Assembly (NCBI GenBank): GCA_900755035.1
Contig: CAAEEZ010000002.1
Location: forward strand, 62,001-126,000
Direction of reading: 5' to 3'
DNA length: 64,000 nucleotides
From: Clostridia bacterium
GTDB lineage: Bacteria > Bacillota > Clostridia > Christensenellales > CAAEEZ01
Shown here: positions 25,602-34,286 of the stretch, piece by piece
Layout of the letters: the number at the start of each line of letters is the position of its first letter
Numbering within the stretch: position 1 is the stretch's first letter
The notes under the pieces: generated by a model
What the model was told of the DNA's origin: nothing
Database searches by the model: none
What the model saw: the letters and a program-made list of their open reading frames with translations, nothing else
Translations under genes and position numbers: made by a program

Positions 25602-27005
25602 ATGGACGTAGTAAGAGTGCTAGCAATAGACCTAGGCGCAAGTTCCGGTAGGGGAATAGTTTTCGAGTACTCTGGCGGGAAAATAAAAGAGACGACTGTT
25701 CATAGGTTTGAAAACGGCGCAATCTTAAAGGACGGCAAGTACGTTTGGGATATAGAAAAGTTGTTTTCAGGGGTTAAAAACTCTATAAAACTTGCTAACG
25801 AAAAGGTGGGCAAGTTAGACAGCGTTGGCATAGATACTTGGGGCGTGGACTTTGGTCTATTGGATAGGGACGGCAAACTATTAGGCTATCCAAGGTGTTA
25901 TAGGGACGAGGCTAACGGAGTAATGCGTCGTAAACTACAAGATGACGATTACGATTTTTTTTCGATGGCAGGTATATCTATAAACGACTTTAATACGACC
26001 TATCAACTTGCCGTGCTAAGCGAAGAAGTGCAAAATTGGGACGACGTATCTTGCCTATTGTTTATGCCACAACTAATAGGTTATATGCTGACGGGTAAAA
26101 CCTCGGTAGAGCCTACTATTGCCTCTACAAGCGGTATTTTCGACTTAGAAACGGGCTTTAACGAAAGATTTTTAAGTAGATACCGCATTCCTAAACGAAT
26201 ATTCCCAAACGTGAAGAAAACGGGGGATATTTTAGGGCAAATTAAAGCAGAAATTAAGGCTGAGTGCAATATAAATTACGAATTACCCGTAGTGCTTACG
26301 GCTGGGCACGATACGGCTTGCGCAGTTCTTGGCGTGCCGTCAAAGGACGAAACGCTGTATCTAAGTAGTGGTACTTGGTCTTTGTTTGGCACTATCGTAG
26401 ATAAGGCAGTTATAAATAAAGTAACCTACGACAACCTATATACCAACGAATTAGCGTTTGACGGTAGAGTAAGGCTACTAAAAAACATCATAGGTATGTG
26501 GATTATCGGCGAGTGCAAAAAGGAGTGGGATAAGGCTGGCATAAACCTACCCTACGACGAGATAGTAGAAAGGGCTAAAAAGGCGAAGAAATATGCAGTA
26601 ATCGACGTGAACGCTCCTGAATTTTTTACGCACGGCAATATGCTGGATAAAATAAAAAATTATGCTAAAACCTACCAAAATATCGAATTAGACGGGGTGG
26701 GCGAGATTGCTAAAACGGTGTACTATTCTATGGCGATTGCCTACGAAAAAGCCTATCACGACCTATGCAAGATTACTAATAAACGCTACGAAAGGTTGCA
26801 TATAATCGGTGGTGGCGCAAACAACTATTACTTAAACGAACTTATTGCCGAAACACTAAAAATTCCCGTTTGGGCAGGACCTGTCGAGGCAAGCGCACTA
26901 GGAAATGCCCTAGGGCAACTATTAGGTATAAAAGTAATAGAAAAAGAGCAAGTTAAGGACGTAATTATAAATAGTTACTTCATTAAAATCTTTGACGTAA
27001 ACTAA
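25602..27005 (+). CDS. FGGY-family sugar kinase (L-fuculokinase/rhamnulokinase type)
   Basis: ATP-dependent carbohydrate kinase of 467 residues. The N-terminal phosphate motif LAIDLGASSGRG, the GIDTWGVDFGLLD catalytic region, LTAGHDTACAV and the C-terminal HIIGGGANNYYLNELIA with PVEASALGNALGQL are FGGY hallmarks. The sequence looks most like rhamnulokinases, but position after fucI and the aldolase indicates phosphorylation of L-fuculose. The ATG at 25602 is chosen, with a GGATGG sequence upstream; an in-frame ATG at 25593 overlapping the aldolase stop is the alternative. It is the last gene of the operon. Confidence 0.88.
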   Translation: MDVVRVLAIDLGASSGRGIVFEYSGGKIKETTVHRFENGAILKDGKYVWDIEKLFSGVKNSIKLANEKVGKLDSVGIDTWGVDFGLLDRDGKLLGYPRCYRDEANGVMRRKLQDDDYDFFSMAGISINDFNTTYQLAVLSEEVQNWDDVSCLLFMPQLIGYMLTGKTSVEPTIASTSGIFDLETGFNERFLSRYRIPKRIFPNVKKTGDILGQIKAEIKAECNINYELPVVLTAGHDTACAVLGVPSKDETLYLSSGTWSLFGTIVDKAVINKVTYDNLYTNELAFDGRVRLLKNIIGMWIIGECKKEWDKAGINLPYDEIVERAKKAKKYAVIDVNAPEFFTHGNMLDKIKNYAKTYQNIELDGVGEIAKTVYYSMAIAYEKAYHDLCKITNKRYERLHIIGGGANNYYLNELIAETLKIPVWAGPVEASALGNALGQLLGIKVIEKEQVKDVIINSYFIKIFDVN

Positions 27006-27169
27006 ATTACGTATTAAATTGCAGAAAAATACGAATAGAGTTAAAAGACATAATCTGCGGTTAATTGCATAAAATTAGCGTGTAAAGTGCCGATTTTGTA
27101 AATATAACGCAGAATAAATAAAATGCAAAATAAAGAAAAGAGAGTATATTGTATATACAGGTGAAAGCC

Positions 27170-27204
27170 AAAAAAATCCCGATTTAATAGTCGGGACTTT
27201 TTTT
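27170..27204 (+). terminator. Bidirectional terminator between the fucose operon and clpB
   Basis: Stem TCCCGA/TCGGGA with an 8-base loop, flanked by A-rich sequence on the left and seven T on the right, so it can end both convergent transcripts. Confidence 0.75.
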
Positions 27205-27236
27205 GTTTATTTATTTGGAGTTAGAGATTATGGCTA

Positions 27237-29801
27237 TTATTTAACGGTAAACCCGTCCTCGTAATCAACGGTAACCGTGTCTTTGTCTACGTCGCCTTTT
27301 AGGATTGCCCTTGCAATTAAGGTTTCTACGTTTGCTTCAATATAACGTTTTAGTGGTCTTGCGCCAAAGATAGGGTCGTATCCACCGGAAACGATAGCAC
27401 TTTTTGCTTTGTCGGTAACAACGAGTTTTAGGTCTTGTGCTTTTAGTCTATTTGCTAGTTTGTCTAGCATCAAGTCTACGATATTACCGATATGCTCCTT
27501 CGTTAGTGGGGTGAATATAACGATTTCGTCTAGCCTATTTAGAAACTCTGGTCTAAAAGTTTGTTTTAGTAGTTTGTCAATTTGGTATTTCGTTTGGCTA
27601 TCTACTTCGTTATTTTCTTCCATATTATCCAAAATAATATTGCTACCTAAGTTAGAAGTCATTATTATAATGGTGTTCTTAAAGTCCACGGTTCTACCTT
27701 GGCTATCGGTTATTCTTCCGTCGTCAAGTACTTGTAGTAGTACGTTAAATACGTCGGGATGCGCTTTTTCTATTTCGTCGAATAATACGACAGAGTATGG
27801 ATGACGGCGTACTGCTTCGGTTAGTTGACCACCTTCGTCGTAACCTACGTATCCCGGAGGAGCACCTATTAGCCTAGATACCGAGAATTTTTCCATATAT
27901 TCGCTCATATCTATCCTTACCATATTCCTTTCGTCGTCAAATAGGTAAGAGGATAGCGCTTTTGCTAGTTCGGTTTTGCCTACGCCCGTAGGTCCTAGGA
28001 ACATAAACGAGCCGATAGGTCTATTTTCGTCGGCAATACCAGCCCTTGAACGAAGGATTGCCTCGGCAACTTTTTGTACTGCCTCGTTTTGACCTATTAC
28101 ACGCTTATGAAGTTCTTTGTCTAGGTTAAGCAGTTTTTCTTTTTCGCTACTCATCAGTTTGGTTACGGGTATTCCCGTCCATTTAGATACTATTTGCGTA
28201 ATTTCATCAACCGTTACTTCGTCACGCAAGATATGGTCGTTATCCTTGGTTTTTTCCTCCGCTTCGGCTAAGCGTTTTTGTAGTTCGGGCAGAGTGCCGT
28301 ATTGTAATTTTGCCGCTTTTTCGTAGTCGCTTACACGCTTTGCGTTTTCTATTTCGATATTTACTTTGTCTATTTCAGCCTTGGTGTTTTGTACTACGTT
28401 TATTTCGGCTTTTTCGTTTTCAAGGCGTGCTTTCATTTCGTTGAATTTACTTCTTAGTTCGCTTATTTCCTTTTTAACGTTTGCTAGTCGTTCAAGGCTA
28501 AGTTTATCCGTTTCCTTGCTTAGAGCCATTTCTTCTATTTCTAATTGCATAATTTTACGACTAATTACGTCCATTTCAATAGGCATACTATCTATTTCGG
28601 TTCTTATCATAGCGCATGCCTCGTCGATAAGGTCTATTGCCTTGTCGGGCAAAAATCTATCGCTGATATATCTATCGGATAGGGTAGAGGCTGCAACTAT
28701 TGCCGAGTCGTGTATGCGTACGCCGTGGAAAATTTCGTATTTTTCTTTTAGTCCACGTAATATCGTGATAGTGTCAAGTACGGTAGGCTCGTTTACCATA
28801 ATAGGTTGGAAACGCCTTTCAAGAGCAGCGTCCTTTTCGATATATTTACGATATTCGTCAAGGGTGGTTGCGCCTATGCAATGCAGTTCGCCACGGGCAA
28901 GCATAGGTTTTAGAATATTGCCTGCATCCATACTTCCTTCCGTTTTGCCTGCGCCGACTATGGTGTGAATTTCGTCTATAAATAGTAGCAAGTTGCCGTT
29001 TTGTTTTTTCACTTCGTTTAGTACGGCTTTTAGTCTTTCTTCAAATTCGCCACGATATTTTGCGCCTGCAATTAAAGAGCCCATATCAAGAGCGTACAAA
29101 GACTTGTTTTTTAGTCCTTCGGGTACGTCGTTTTTTGCAATTCGTTGCGCTAGGCCTTCTACGATAGCTGTTTTACCAACGCCCGGTTCACCTATTAGTA
29201 CGGGGTTGTTTTTGGTTTTTCTACTTAATATCCTTATTGCATTTCTTATTTCGTCATCCCTGCCTATAACGGGGTCTAGTTTTCCTTCCTTTGCTCTTTT
29301 AGTTAGGTCTATTCCGTATTTTTCTAGCACGTCGTAAGTGCTTTCAGGGTTGTCGTTTGTAATTGGTTCGTTTTTCACTTTTTTTACCTCCTGTTCAAAT
29401 TTCTGCAAGGTAATTCCATATTGTTTGAATACTTTGCTTAGTTCTGCATTTGCATTTTCGATAATTGCCGAAAACAAATGCTCCACGCTAACGTATTCGT
29501 CTTTTTGTTTTTTTGCTTTATTTTCTGCGTCGCTAAGTACCTTTGCAAGACTACTAGAAACTTTTGGCTCGTAACCACCTGTTGTGGTAGCAAGATTATC
29601 TACAAGCCTTTTAACGCTAGACAAAACGTCTTTTACGTTTATGCTCATTTTTGTTAAAAGGTTAGGGATTAAACCTTCACTATCGCTTACAAGTGATAGG
29701 GCTAAATGTTCCAAAGTAATCTCGGTATTCTTGTAACTTGTAGCAAGATTTGTTGCTTCTTGCAAAGCAAGTAGCGATTTTTGTGTAAATTTATCGGTCA
29801 T
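27237..29801 (-). CDS. clpB: ATP-dependent disaggregase ClpB
   Basis: Hsp100 chaperone of 854 residues that extracts polypeptides from aggregates together with DnaK. Domains in order: N-terminal Clp domain (1-145), first AAA+ with GEPGVGKT near 203, a middle coiled-coil of about residues 400-530 that distinguishes ClpB from ClpC/ClpA, and second AAA+ with GPTGVGKT near 602 and the pore loop sequence GAPPGYVGYDEGG. A strong AAGGAGG ribosome site precedes the ATG. Transcription is from a consensus promoter with a CIRCE operator. It is monocistronic. Confidence 0.97.
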   Translation of the reverse strand: MTDKFTQKSLLALQEATNLATSYKNTEITLEHLALSLVSDSEGLIPNLLTKMSINVKDVLSSVKRLVDNLATTTGGYEPKVSSSLAKVLSDAENKAKKQKDEYVSVEHLFSAIIENANAELSKVFKQYGITLQKFEQEVKKVKNEPITNDNPESTYDVLEKYGIDLTKRAKEGKLDPVIGRDDEIRNAIRILSRKTKNNPVLIGEPGVGKTAIVEGLAQRIAKNDVPEGLKNKSLYALDMGSLIAGAKYRGEFEERLKAVLNEVKKQNGNLLLFIDEIHTIVGAGKTEGSMDAGNILKPMLARGELHCIGATTLDEYRKYIEKDAALERRFQPIMVNEPTVLDTITILRGLKEKYEIFHGVRIHDSAIVAASTLSDRYISDRFLPDKAIDLIDEACAMIRTEIDSMPIEMDVISRKIMQLEIEEMALSKETDKLSLERLANVKKEISELRSKFNEMKARLENEKAEINVVQNTKAEIDKVNIEIENAKRVSDYEKAAKLQYGTLPELQKRLAEAEEKTKDNDHILRDEVTVDEITQIVSKWTGIPVTKLMSSEKEKLLNLDKELHKRVIGQNEAVQKVAEAILRSRAGIADENRPIGSFMFLGPTGVGKTELAKALSSYLFDDERNMVRIDMSEYMEKFSVSRLIGAPPGYVGYDEGGQLTEAVRRHPYSVVLFDEIEKAHPDVFNVLLQVLDDGRITDSQGRTVDFKNTIIIMTSNLGSNIILDNMEENNEVDSQTKYQIDKLLKQTFRPEFLNRLDEIVIFTPLTKEHIGNIVDLMLDKLANRLKAQDLKLVVTDKAKSAIVSGGYDPIFGARPLKRYIEANVETLIARAILKGDVDKDTVTVDYEDGFTVK

Positions 29802-29836
29802 AGTATCCTCCTTTTAGCAGTCTTTATCATAGATTG

Positions 29837-29863
29837 TTAGCAATTAACTTATATGATTGCTAA
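29837..29863 (-). promoter_or_regulatory. CIRCE element (HrcA operator) of clpB
   Basis: Inverted repeat TTAGCAATT-9 bases-GATTGCTAA, exactly 9-9-9. Against the consensus TTAGCACTC-N9-GAGTGCTAA the arms match at 7 of 9 and 8 of 9 positions. It starts two bases after the -10 box and would cover the transcription start, the usual place for HrcA repression. Confidence 0.82.
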
Positions 29864-29864
29864 A

Positions 29865-29893
29865 ATTATATATCCGCTTTTCAATATTGTCAA
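29865..29893 (-). promoter_or_regulatory. Consensus sigma-A promoter of clpB
   Basis: On the minus strand, TTGACA (29888-29893), 17 bases, TATAAT (29865-29870): both boxes are perfect. Confidence 0.88.
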
Positions 29894-30000
29894 TGGTTTT
29901 TTCAATTATTTTTTCATTTTACGTTTATTTTGCAAAATCGGCTGAAAATAATTTAATTTGTAAGAACGTTATTTTATTATTAACTAATTAAAAAAAATTA

Positions 30001-30030
30001 TAAAAAAAGAGATTAACTCGTAATCTCTTT
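30001..30030 (-). terminator. Terminator downstream of the ECF transporter gene
   Basis: Nine base-pair stem AAGAGATTA/TAATCTCTT with a 5-base loop, followed on the minus strand by seven T. It lies about 90 bases past the S-component stop. Confidence 0.75.
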
Positions 30031-30119
30031 TATGCGTTATTCTTATTTAGCGTTTAGATAGTAGATATTATTTGATGAAAATATGTAAAAATTTTACAAA
30101 TTTAGTTGGTTTTATCATT

Positions 30120-30884
30120 TTATCTAGTTGTTGTATCGATTTTATTTGCGATAGTATCGTCGCAATTAACGTTTTTGCTTACCGTTTCGCTATTCGTAAT
30201 CGTAGCACTATCAGTAGGTATATTACTGTTGATATTTTCCGCAGTATTATAGGCTAGTTTATCACTTTCGCTAGTTGTGGTGTTTATGCTAGTTTGGCTA
30301 TCGTTTTCTTTCTTTTTCTTTCTAGATTTTACTAAGTTGTCGCTAATACTTATTGATAGGTAGCCGTTAAATACTTTCGTTTTGATAAGCGCTGATATAA
30401 ATACAATATCAATAGCAAAACTTACTGCCGCTTGAATTGTGTTGGGAACAACGCTTGCTACGGCTTTGCCAACGCCACCCATTGCATAGTTTGCAAGGTA
30501 GTAGCCTAGCATCATAATTATAGAACTTGCAAACGATACGAGTGCAACCGACAATAGTTTTATGCCTTTATTTGCTTTCGTCCTAAAAATGTAGTAGGTG
30601 GTGATACCACACAAAAACCCTTCTATACCTTTGATTAAAAAGGTTGGTAGCGCCCAATGTGCGTAACCTGATAGTAGGTCGGCAAAACAAGAGCCTAATC
30701 CTCCTACTACAAAGCCTGCCGTTGGGCCAAGCAAAGTTGCCGAGGCAAGCACTATGCAATCGCCGATATTTACATATCCGCCGGTTGCAGGATTTGGAAT
30801 TTGAACGAACATGGTTACCACCGTAGTAAGAGCGGTAAACATTGCCGTTAAAACCAGAAATAGAGTGTTTCTTTTTTTGTTCAT
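30120..30884 (-). CDS. ECF transporter S component, probably for riboflavin/flavin
   Basis: Membrane substrate-binding component of 254 residues for an energy-coupling-factor vitamin transporter. About six hydrophobic segments fill residues 8-180, including the VNIGDCIVLASATLLGPTAG motif typical of the S-component family. By sequence alone the substrate would be left open (pantothenate-type and HmpT-type members look similar), but the gene follows an FMN riboswitch, so flavin is the best guess. The last 65 or so residues form an unusual hydrophilic Ser/Thr/Asn-rich tail after a KKKK run. AAGGAG precedes the ATG. The EcfA/EcfT energy module is not in the window. Confidence 0.82.
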   Translation of the reverse strand: MNKKRNTLFLVLTAMFTALTTVVTMFVQIPNPATGGYVNIGDCIVLASATLLGPTAGFVVGGLGSCFADLLSGYAHWALPTFLIKGIEGFLCGITTYYIFRTKANKGIKLLSVALVSFASSIIMMLGYYLANYAMGGVGKAVASVVPNTIQAAVSFAIDIVFISALIKTKVFNGYLSISISDNLVKSRKKKKENDSQTSINTTTSESDKLAYNTAENINSNIPTDSATITNSETVSKNVNCDDTIANKIDTTTR

Positions 30885-30924
30885 ACTTTCTCCTTTTCTT
30901 TGGAGCGAGTTTTTCTAAAACATT

Positions 30925-31115
30925 ATGCTGATAAAAAAAATCCTTTCTTCACTAGAAAAAAGGAAAGAAAACGCCACTATCAGCATTACGGTTCCTTCCC
31001 ATTCAGACTTTACTGACGGTTACGGAATCTCACCGTATCAACTGTTGGGGCTGTATGACTCGTCTAGTCTAGGCTAGCATTACATCCGGTCGGGTTAATC
31101 CCTGCCCAAAGTACC
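30925..31115 (-). ncRNA. FMN riboswitch with terminator expression platform
   Basis: Read on the minus strand, the aptamer (31115 to 30990) has GGGCAGGG, CCCGACCGG, AGCCCC, GGTGAGATTCCG, ACCGTCAGT and AAAGTCTGAATGGGA in the order of the FMN (RFN) aptamer, closed by P1 GGTACTTT/AAGGAACC. Downstream lies a terminator stem (30955-30964 with 30941-30950, loop ACTA) followed by eight T, enclosed by a pairing of ATGCTGATA (30978-30986) with TATCAGCAT (30925-30933). FMN binding should end transcription before the S-component gene. Confidence 0.92.
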
Positions 31116-31135
31116 TAAAATTTATTTGTAACTTT

Positions 31136-31164
31136 ATTGTAAACCTAGTTAGGTTAGGTGTCAA
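31136..31164 (-). promoter_or_regulatory. Sigma-A promoter of the FMN riboswitch transcript
   Basis: On the minus strand, TTGACA (31159-31164), 17 bases, TACAAT (31136-31141), about 20 bases before the aptamer. Confidence 0.75.
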
Positions 31165-31235
31165 ACGAAAATTAGTAAAAGTTTTATTTAGTTTTATCAA
31201 TAATATATTAGATCCATATTATAATTATCAATAAT

Positions 31236-31260
31236 AGAAAAAAGCGGAGTAAATCCGCTT
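31236..31260 (-). terminator. Terminator of the aminotransferase gene
   Basis: Eight base-pair stem AAAGCGGA/TCCGCTTT with a 5-base loop; T-rich on the minus-strand side. Confidence 0.78.
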
Positions 31261-31286
31261 TATATTTTTAGGTGTTATGATTAAAA

Positions 31287-32462
31287 TTATTGGTGATGCG
31301 TTTTGCAAAACGTTTCTATTCTGTCTAGGCACGTCTTTAATTTTTCCATAGAGTAAGCGTAACTAATTCTAACGAAATATTTACCCGACTCGCCAAAAGC
31401 GTCTCCCGGAACAACGGCGCAGTTTTGTTCTTCAAGTAGATCTTTTGCAAAGTCTTGACCGTCTAGTCCCGTGGTTTTAACGCAAGGGAAGATGTAGAAT
31501 GCGCCTTCCGGCTCGAAGGTATGTAAGCCCATAGCGTTTAGTCTGTCTACGCAGTAACGTCTACGCTTGTCGTACTCGGTTTTCATTTCGTTTACAACCT
31601 TGTAATCGGTGTCGAAACTAACTTCTAATGCTTTTAGCGCAGTGTATTGCGCAGTCGTAGGGGCGCTCATTATCATATATTGATGGATTTTTACCATAGC
31701 GGCGCACATATCCTTAGGGCAAGCAAGATAGCCTATTCTCCAACCCGTCATTGCAAACGACTTTGAAAAACCGTTTATCGTAATGGTTCTTTCCTTCATT
31801 CCTTCAAACGAACCTATGCTTACGTGATTTTTGCCGTAGGTAAGTTCGGAGTATATTTCGTCGGATATAACAAGTAGGTCGTGCTTTTTAATAATAGGCA
31901 ACAACTTTTCGATATCTTCCTTTTCCATAATTGCGCCCGTTGGGTTGTTAGGATAAGGGAAAACCAACGCTTTCGTCTTGTAGGTAATCATTTTTTCCAA
32001 GTTTTCAGGCGTAAGTTTGAATTTGTCCTTTTCGAAAGTTTCAACTACTACGGGAGTACCTGATGCTAGCGTTACCGTTGGTGCGTAGCACACAAAACTT
32101 GGTTGTGGAATAAGTACCTCGTCGCCTGGGTCAATCACGCTACGAAGGGCAATATCGATAGCCTCCGATGCGCCAACCGTTACTATAAGTTCGGTTTTAG
32201 GGTCGTATGATAAGTTATATCTTGTAAGAAGATATTTAGAGATTGCTTCCCTTAGTTCAAGTAGTCCACGATTTGCCGTATATTGTGTTTTTCCTTCAAG
32301 CAAGGAATCGATACCTGCTTGCATAAACTCTCTATTAGTGATAAAGTCGGGCTCGCCAACGCCTAGCGACAAGCAGTCCTTTCTTTCAGCGGCAATATCA
32401 AAAAATTTTCTTATGCCCGATTGAGGAATCGCTTGTACGTTTTTTGACAAAAAGTTTCTCAT
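31287..32462 (-). CDS. PLP-dependent aminotransferase, class I/II
   Basis: Fold-type I aminotransferase of 391 residues. Visible are the N-terminal LGVGEPDF substrate motif, PYPNNPTGA, the VISDEIYSELTYG region with the cofactor Asp and Tyr, SKSFAMTGWRIGYLA carrying the Schiff-base Lys at residue 234, and VRISYA with the carboxylate-binding Arg. This is the AspC/PatA-like subgroup; the amino donor (aspartate, aromatic or alanine) cannot be fixed by eye. The gene stands alone between the riboswitch transcript and the divergent spoIVA. Confidence 0.92.
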   Translation of the reverse strand: MRNFLSKNVQAIPQSGIRKFFDIAAERKDCLSLGVGEPDFITNREFMQAGIDSLLEGKTQYTANRGLLELREAISKYLLTRYNLSYDPKTELIVTVGASEAIDIALRSVIDPGDEVLIPQPSFVCYAPTVTLASGTPVVVETFEKDKFKLTPENLEKMITYKTKALVFPYPNNPTGAIMEKEDIEKLLPIIKKHDLLVISDEIYSELTYGKNHVSIGSFEGMKERTITINGFSKSFAMTGWRIGYLACPKDMCAAMVKIHQYMIMSAPTTAQYTALKALEVSFDTDYKVVNEMKTEYDKRRRYCVDRLNAMGLHTFEPEGAFYIFPCVKTTGLDGQDFAKDLLEEQNCAVVPGDAFGESGKYFVRISYAYSMEKLKTCLDRIETFCKTHHQ

Positions 32463-32592
32463 AGTTTACCTCTTAGTTTACATAAATTATAACTATTGTA
32501 ACACTATATATGCTAATTATCTAGTCTTTTATCGATTATTATATCAATAATAAAAAAAAGGACTATTTTTTTTAATAAATTAGTTTTATCAG

Positions 32593-32621
32593 TAATAATT
32601 CAACTTAGCATGCCATATATT
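32593..32621 (+). promoter_or_regulatory. Possible sigma-E-type sporulation promoter of spoIVA
   Basis: TAATAATT (32593-32600) and CATATATT (32614-32621), 13 bases apart, resemble the ATA-rich -35 and CATACAAT-like -10 of sigma-E promoters. No good sigma-A pair was seen. spoIVA is sigma-E-controlled in Bacillus, which motivates the call. Confidence 0.35.
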
Positions 32622-32646
32622 TACATTGAGATTAAGGAGGTTTTTT

Positions 32647-34122
32647 ATGAGTAATTTCGACTTGTATAAAGATATTGCAGAAAGAACTAACGGAGATATT
32701 TATATCGGGGTGGTAGGGCCTGTTAGGACGGGTAAGTCTACCTTTATTCAAAGGCTAATGGAGGAGGTAGTTTTAGAGCGTATCGAAGGCGAAAACGCCA
32801 AAATAAGAGCGAAAGACGAACTTCCTCAATCGGCAAACGGCAAAACTATTATGACGACCGAGCCTAAATTTGTGCCAAGCGAGGCGGTAAACGTTAGGTT
32901 TAACGACAAAATTAGTTGCAAAATGCGACTGATTGACTGCGTTGGATATATCGTTGACGGGGCAATGGGCGACAAGGAAAACGGCGTGGATAGATTGGTA
33001 AATACGCCGTGGAGCAAGGAGAAAATGCCGTTTAGCAAGGCGGGTGAAATAGGCACGGAAAAAGTAATTAGCGAGCATTCTACCGTAGGCGTTTTGGTAA
33101 CTACCGACGGCTCGGTAGCAGATATTCCAAGAGAAAACTACGTAAAGAGCGAAGAGAGAGTGGTAAAGGAACTAAAAGCCCTAAATAAACCTTTCGTAAT
33201 TTTGCTAAATTGCAAGGAAATTACCGACGACGCTTTGGCTTTGCGTAACGAACTTGCCGTAAAATACGATGCGCCCGTAATTGCTAAAAACGTGTTAGAA
33301 CTAAAAAAAGAGGATATGACTGAGATAATGGAAGAAATGTTATACGAATTCCCTGTAAAAAGAATAGACGTAAATATTCCTAGGTGGCTACAAGCCCTTG
33401 ATGAAGATAGCCCTATTATAATGGAAATTATGGAAACTTTGAAAAGCCGTTTTGAAAGCGTAAATAAAATGAGCGACTTTACGGGGCTGGAAAATATTTT
33501 TGAACAGTCTAGTTATATTAAATCGCCGTTTGATTTTGACGTAAATATGGGGGACGGTAGCATAGACGTTACGCTTACGCCTAACGAAGACGTATTTTAC
33601 GCTGTTTTAAGTAAAGAGTGTGGAAAGGAAATAGTAGACGATTTCGACCTTGTAAATTACGTAAGATATTTATCTTCGTGCGAGATAAAATACGTGGGTA
33701 TGAAAGAGGCGATAGACGGTGTAGAAAGCACGGGATACGGTATGGTTTACCCTAGCGTAGACGAAATGGAACTTGAAGAGCCTAAAATAATTAAGAAAGG
33801 TGGCGGATACGGAATAAAAATAAAAGCGAAAGCGGATAGCGTGCATATGCTAAAAATTCCTATCGAGGCTGAAATATCGCCAATAGTTGGCGACGAAGCA
33901 CAAGCAAAGGCTTTACTTGAAACTATGAAACAGCAGTACGAAAACGATAAGCCTAGTTTGTATCAAACTAATTTGTTTGGAAAAAGCCTTGACGAACTAA
34001 TGAAAGAGGGTATTACTCAAAAACTAAATAATATGCCTGACGAAGTAAAATTAAAAATGAAACGTACGCTTGCTAAAATAATAAACGAATCTAAGGGCGG
34101 AATTATTTGCATACTACTATAA
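32647..34122 (+). CDS. spoIVA: Stage IV sporulation protein A, spore coat base ATPase
   Basis: Self-assembling ATPase that coats the forespore and anchors the spore coat. The 491 residues match the B. subtilis protein (492). The Walker A GPVRTGKST sits at residues 24-32, LIDCVGY follows as the switch region, and the protein ends in the short hydrophobic stretch IICILL typical of the family's membrane-targeting tail. The ATG at 32647 is chosen because AAGGAGG lies 7 bases upstream; an in-frame start at 32626 would add seven residues and swallow that site. This is the strongest evidence that the organism makes endospores. Confidence 0.97.
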   Translation: MSNFDLYKDIAERTNGDIYIGVVGPVRTGKSTFIQRLMEEVVLERIEGENAKIRAKDELPQSANGKTIMTTEPKFVPSEAVNVRFNDKISCKMRLIDCVGYIVDGAMGDKENGVDRLVNTPWSKEKMPFSKAGEIGTEKVISEHSTVGVLVTTDGSVADIPRENYVKSEERVVKELKALNKPFVILLNCKEITDDALALRNELAVKYDAPVIAKNVLELKKEDMTEIMEEMLYEFPVKRIDVNIPRWLQALDEDSPIIMEIMETLKSRFESVNKMSDFTGLENIFEQSSYIKSPFDFDVNMGDGSIDVTLTPNEDVFYAVLSKECGKEIVDDFDLVNYVRYLSSCEIKYVGMKEAIDGVESTGYGMVYPSVDEMELEEPKIIKKGGGYGIKIKAKADSVHMLKIPIEAEISPIVGDEAQAKALLETMKQQYENDKPSLYQTNLFGKSLDELMKEGITQKLNNMPDEVKLKMKRTLAKIINESKGGIICILL

Positions 34123-34134
34123 TAGAAGAATATA

Positions 34135-34175
34135 ATACTTTATCTATCGTTTTTGATAGATAAAGTGTTTTTTTA
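34135..34175 (+). terminator. Intrinsic terminator of spoIVA
   Basis: Twelve base-pair perfect stem ACTTTATCTATC/GATAGATAAAGT, 6-base loop, then eight T. Confidence 0.9.
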
Positions 34176-34241
34176 TAATGATTTACTAAAACTTATTTTA
34201 TCGTTACGTATTTACTGAACTTGCTTATATTTATTTTGTAT

Positions 34242-34270
34242 TTGACTTAATATTAGTACTAATATATAAT
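34242..34270 (+). promoter_or_regulatory. Sigma-A promoter of the rdgB-yfcE pair
   Basis: TTGACT (34242-34247), 17 bases, TATAAT (34265-34270), 16 bases before the ATG, with GAGG between. Confidence 0.75.
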
Positions 34271-34286
34271 ATATGCGAGGTGCGAA

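Noticed and set aside
28366..28968. Plus-strand open frame of 200 codons opposite clpB
   Set aside because: It is antisense to the conserved clpB frame, Ser/Ile-rich and without a ribosome site; a shadow of clpB codon structure.
30072..30257. Plus-strand small open frame opposite the end of the S-component gene
   Set aside because: No ribosome site, and it overlaps the coding tail of the minus-strand gene.
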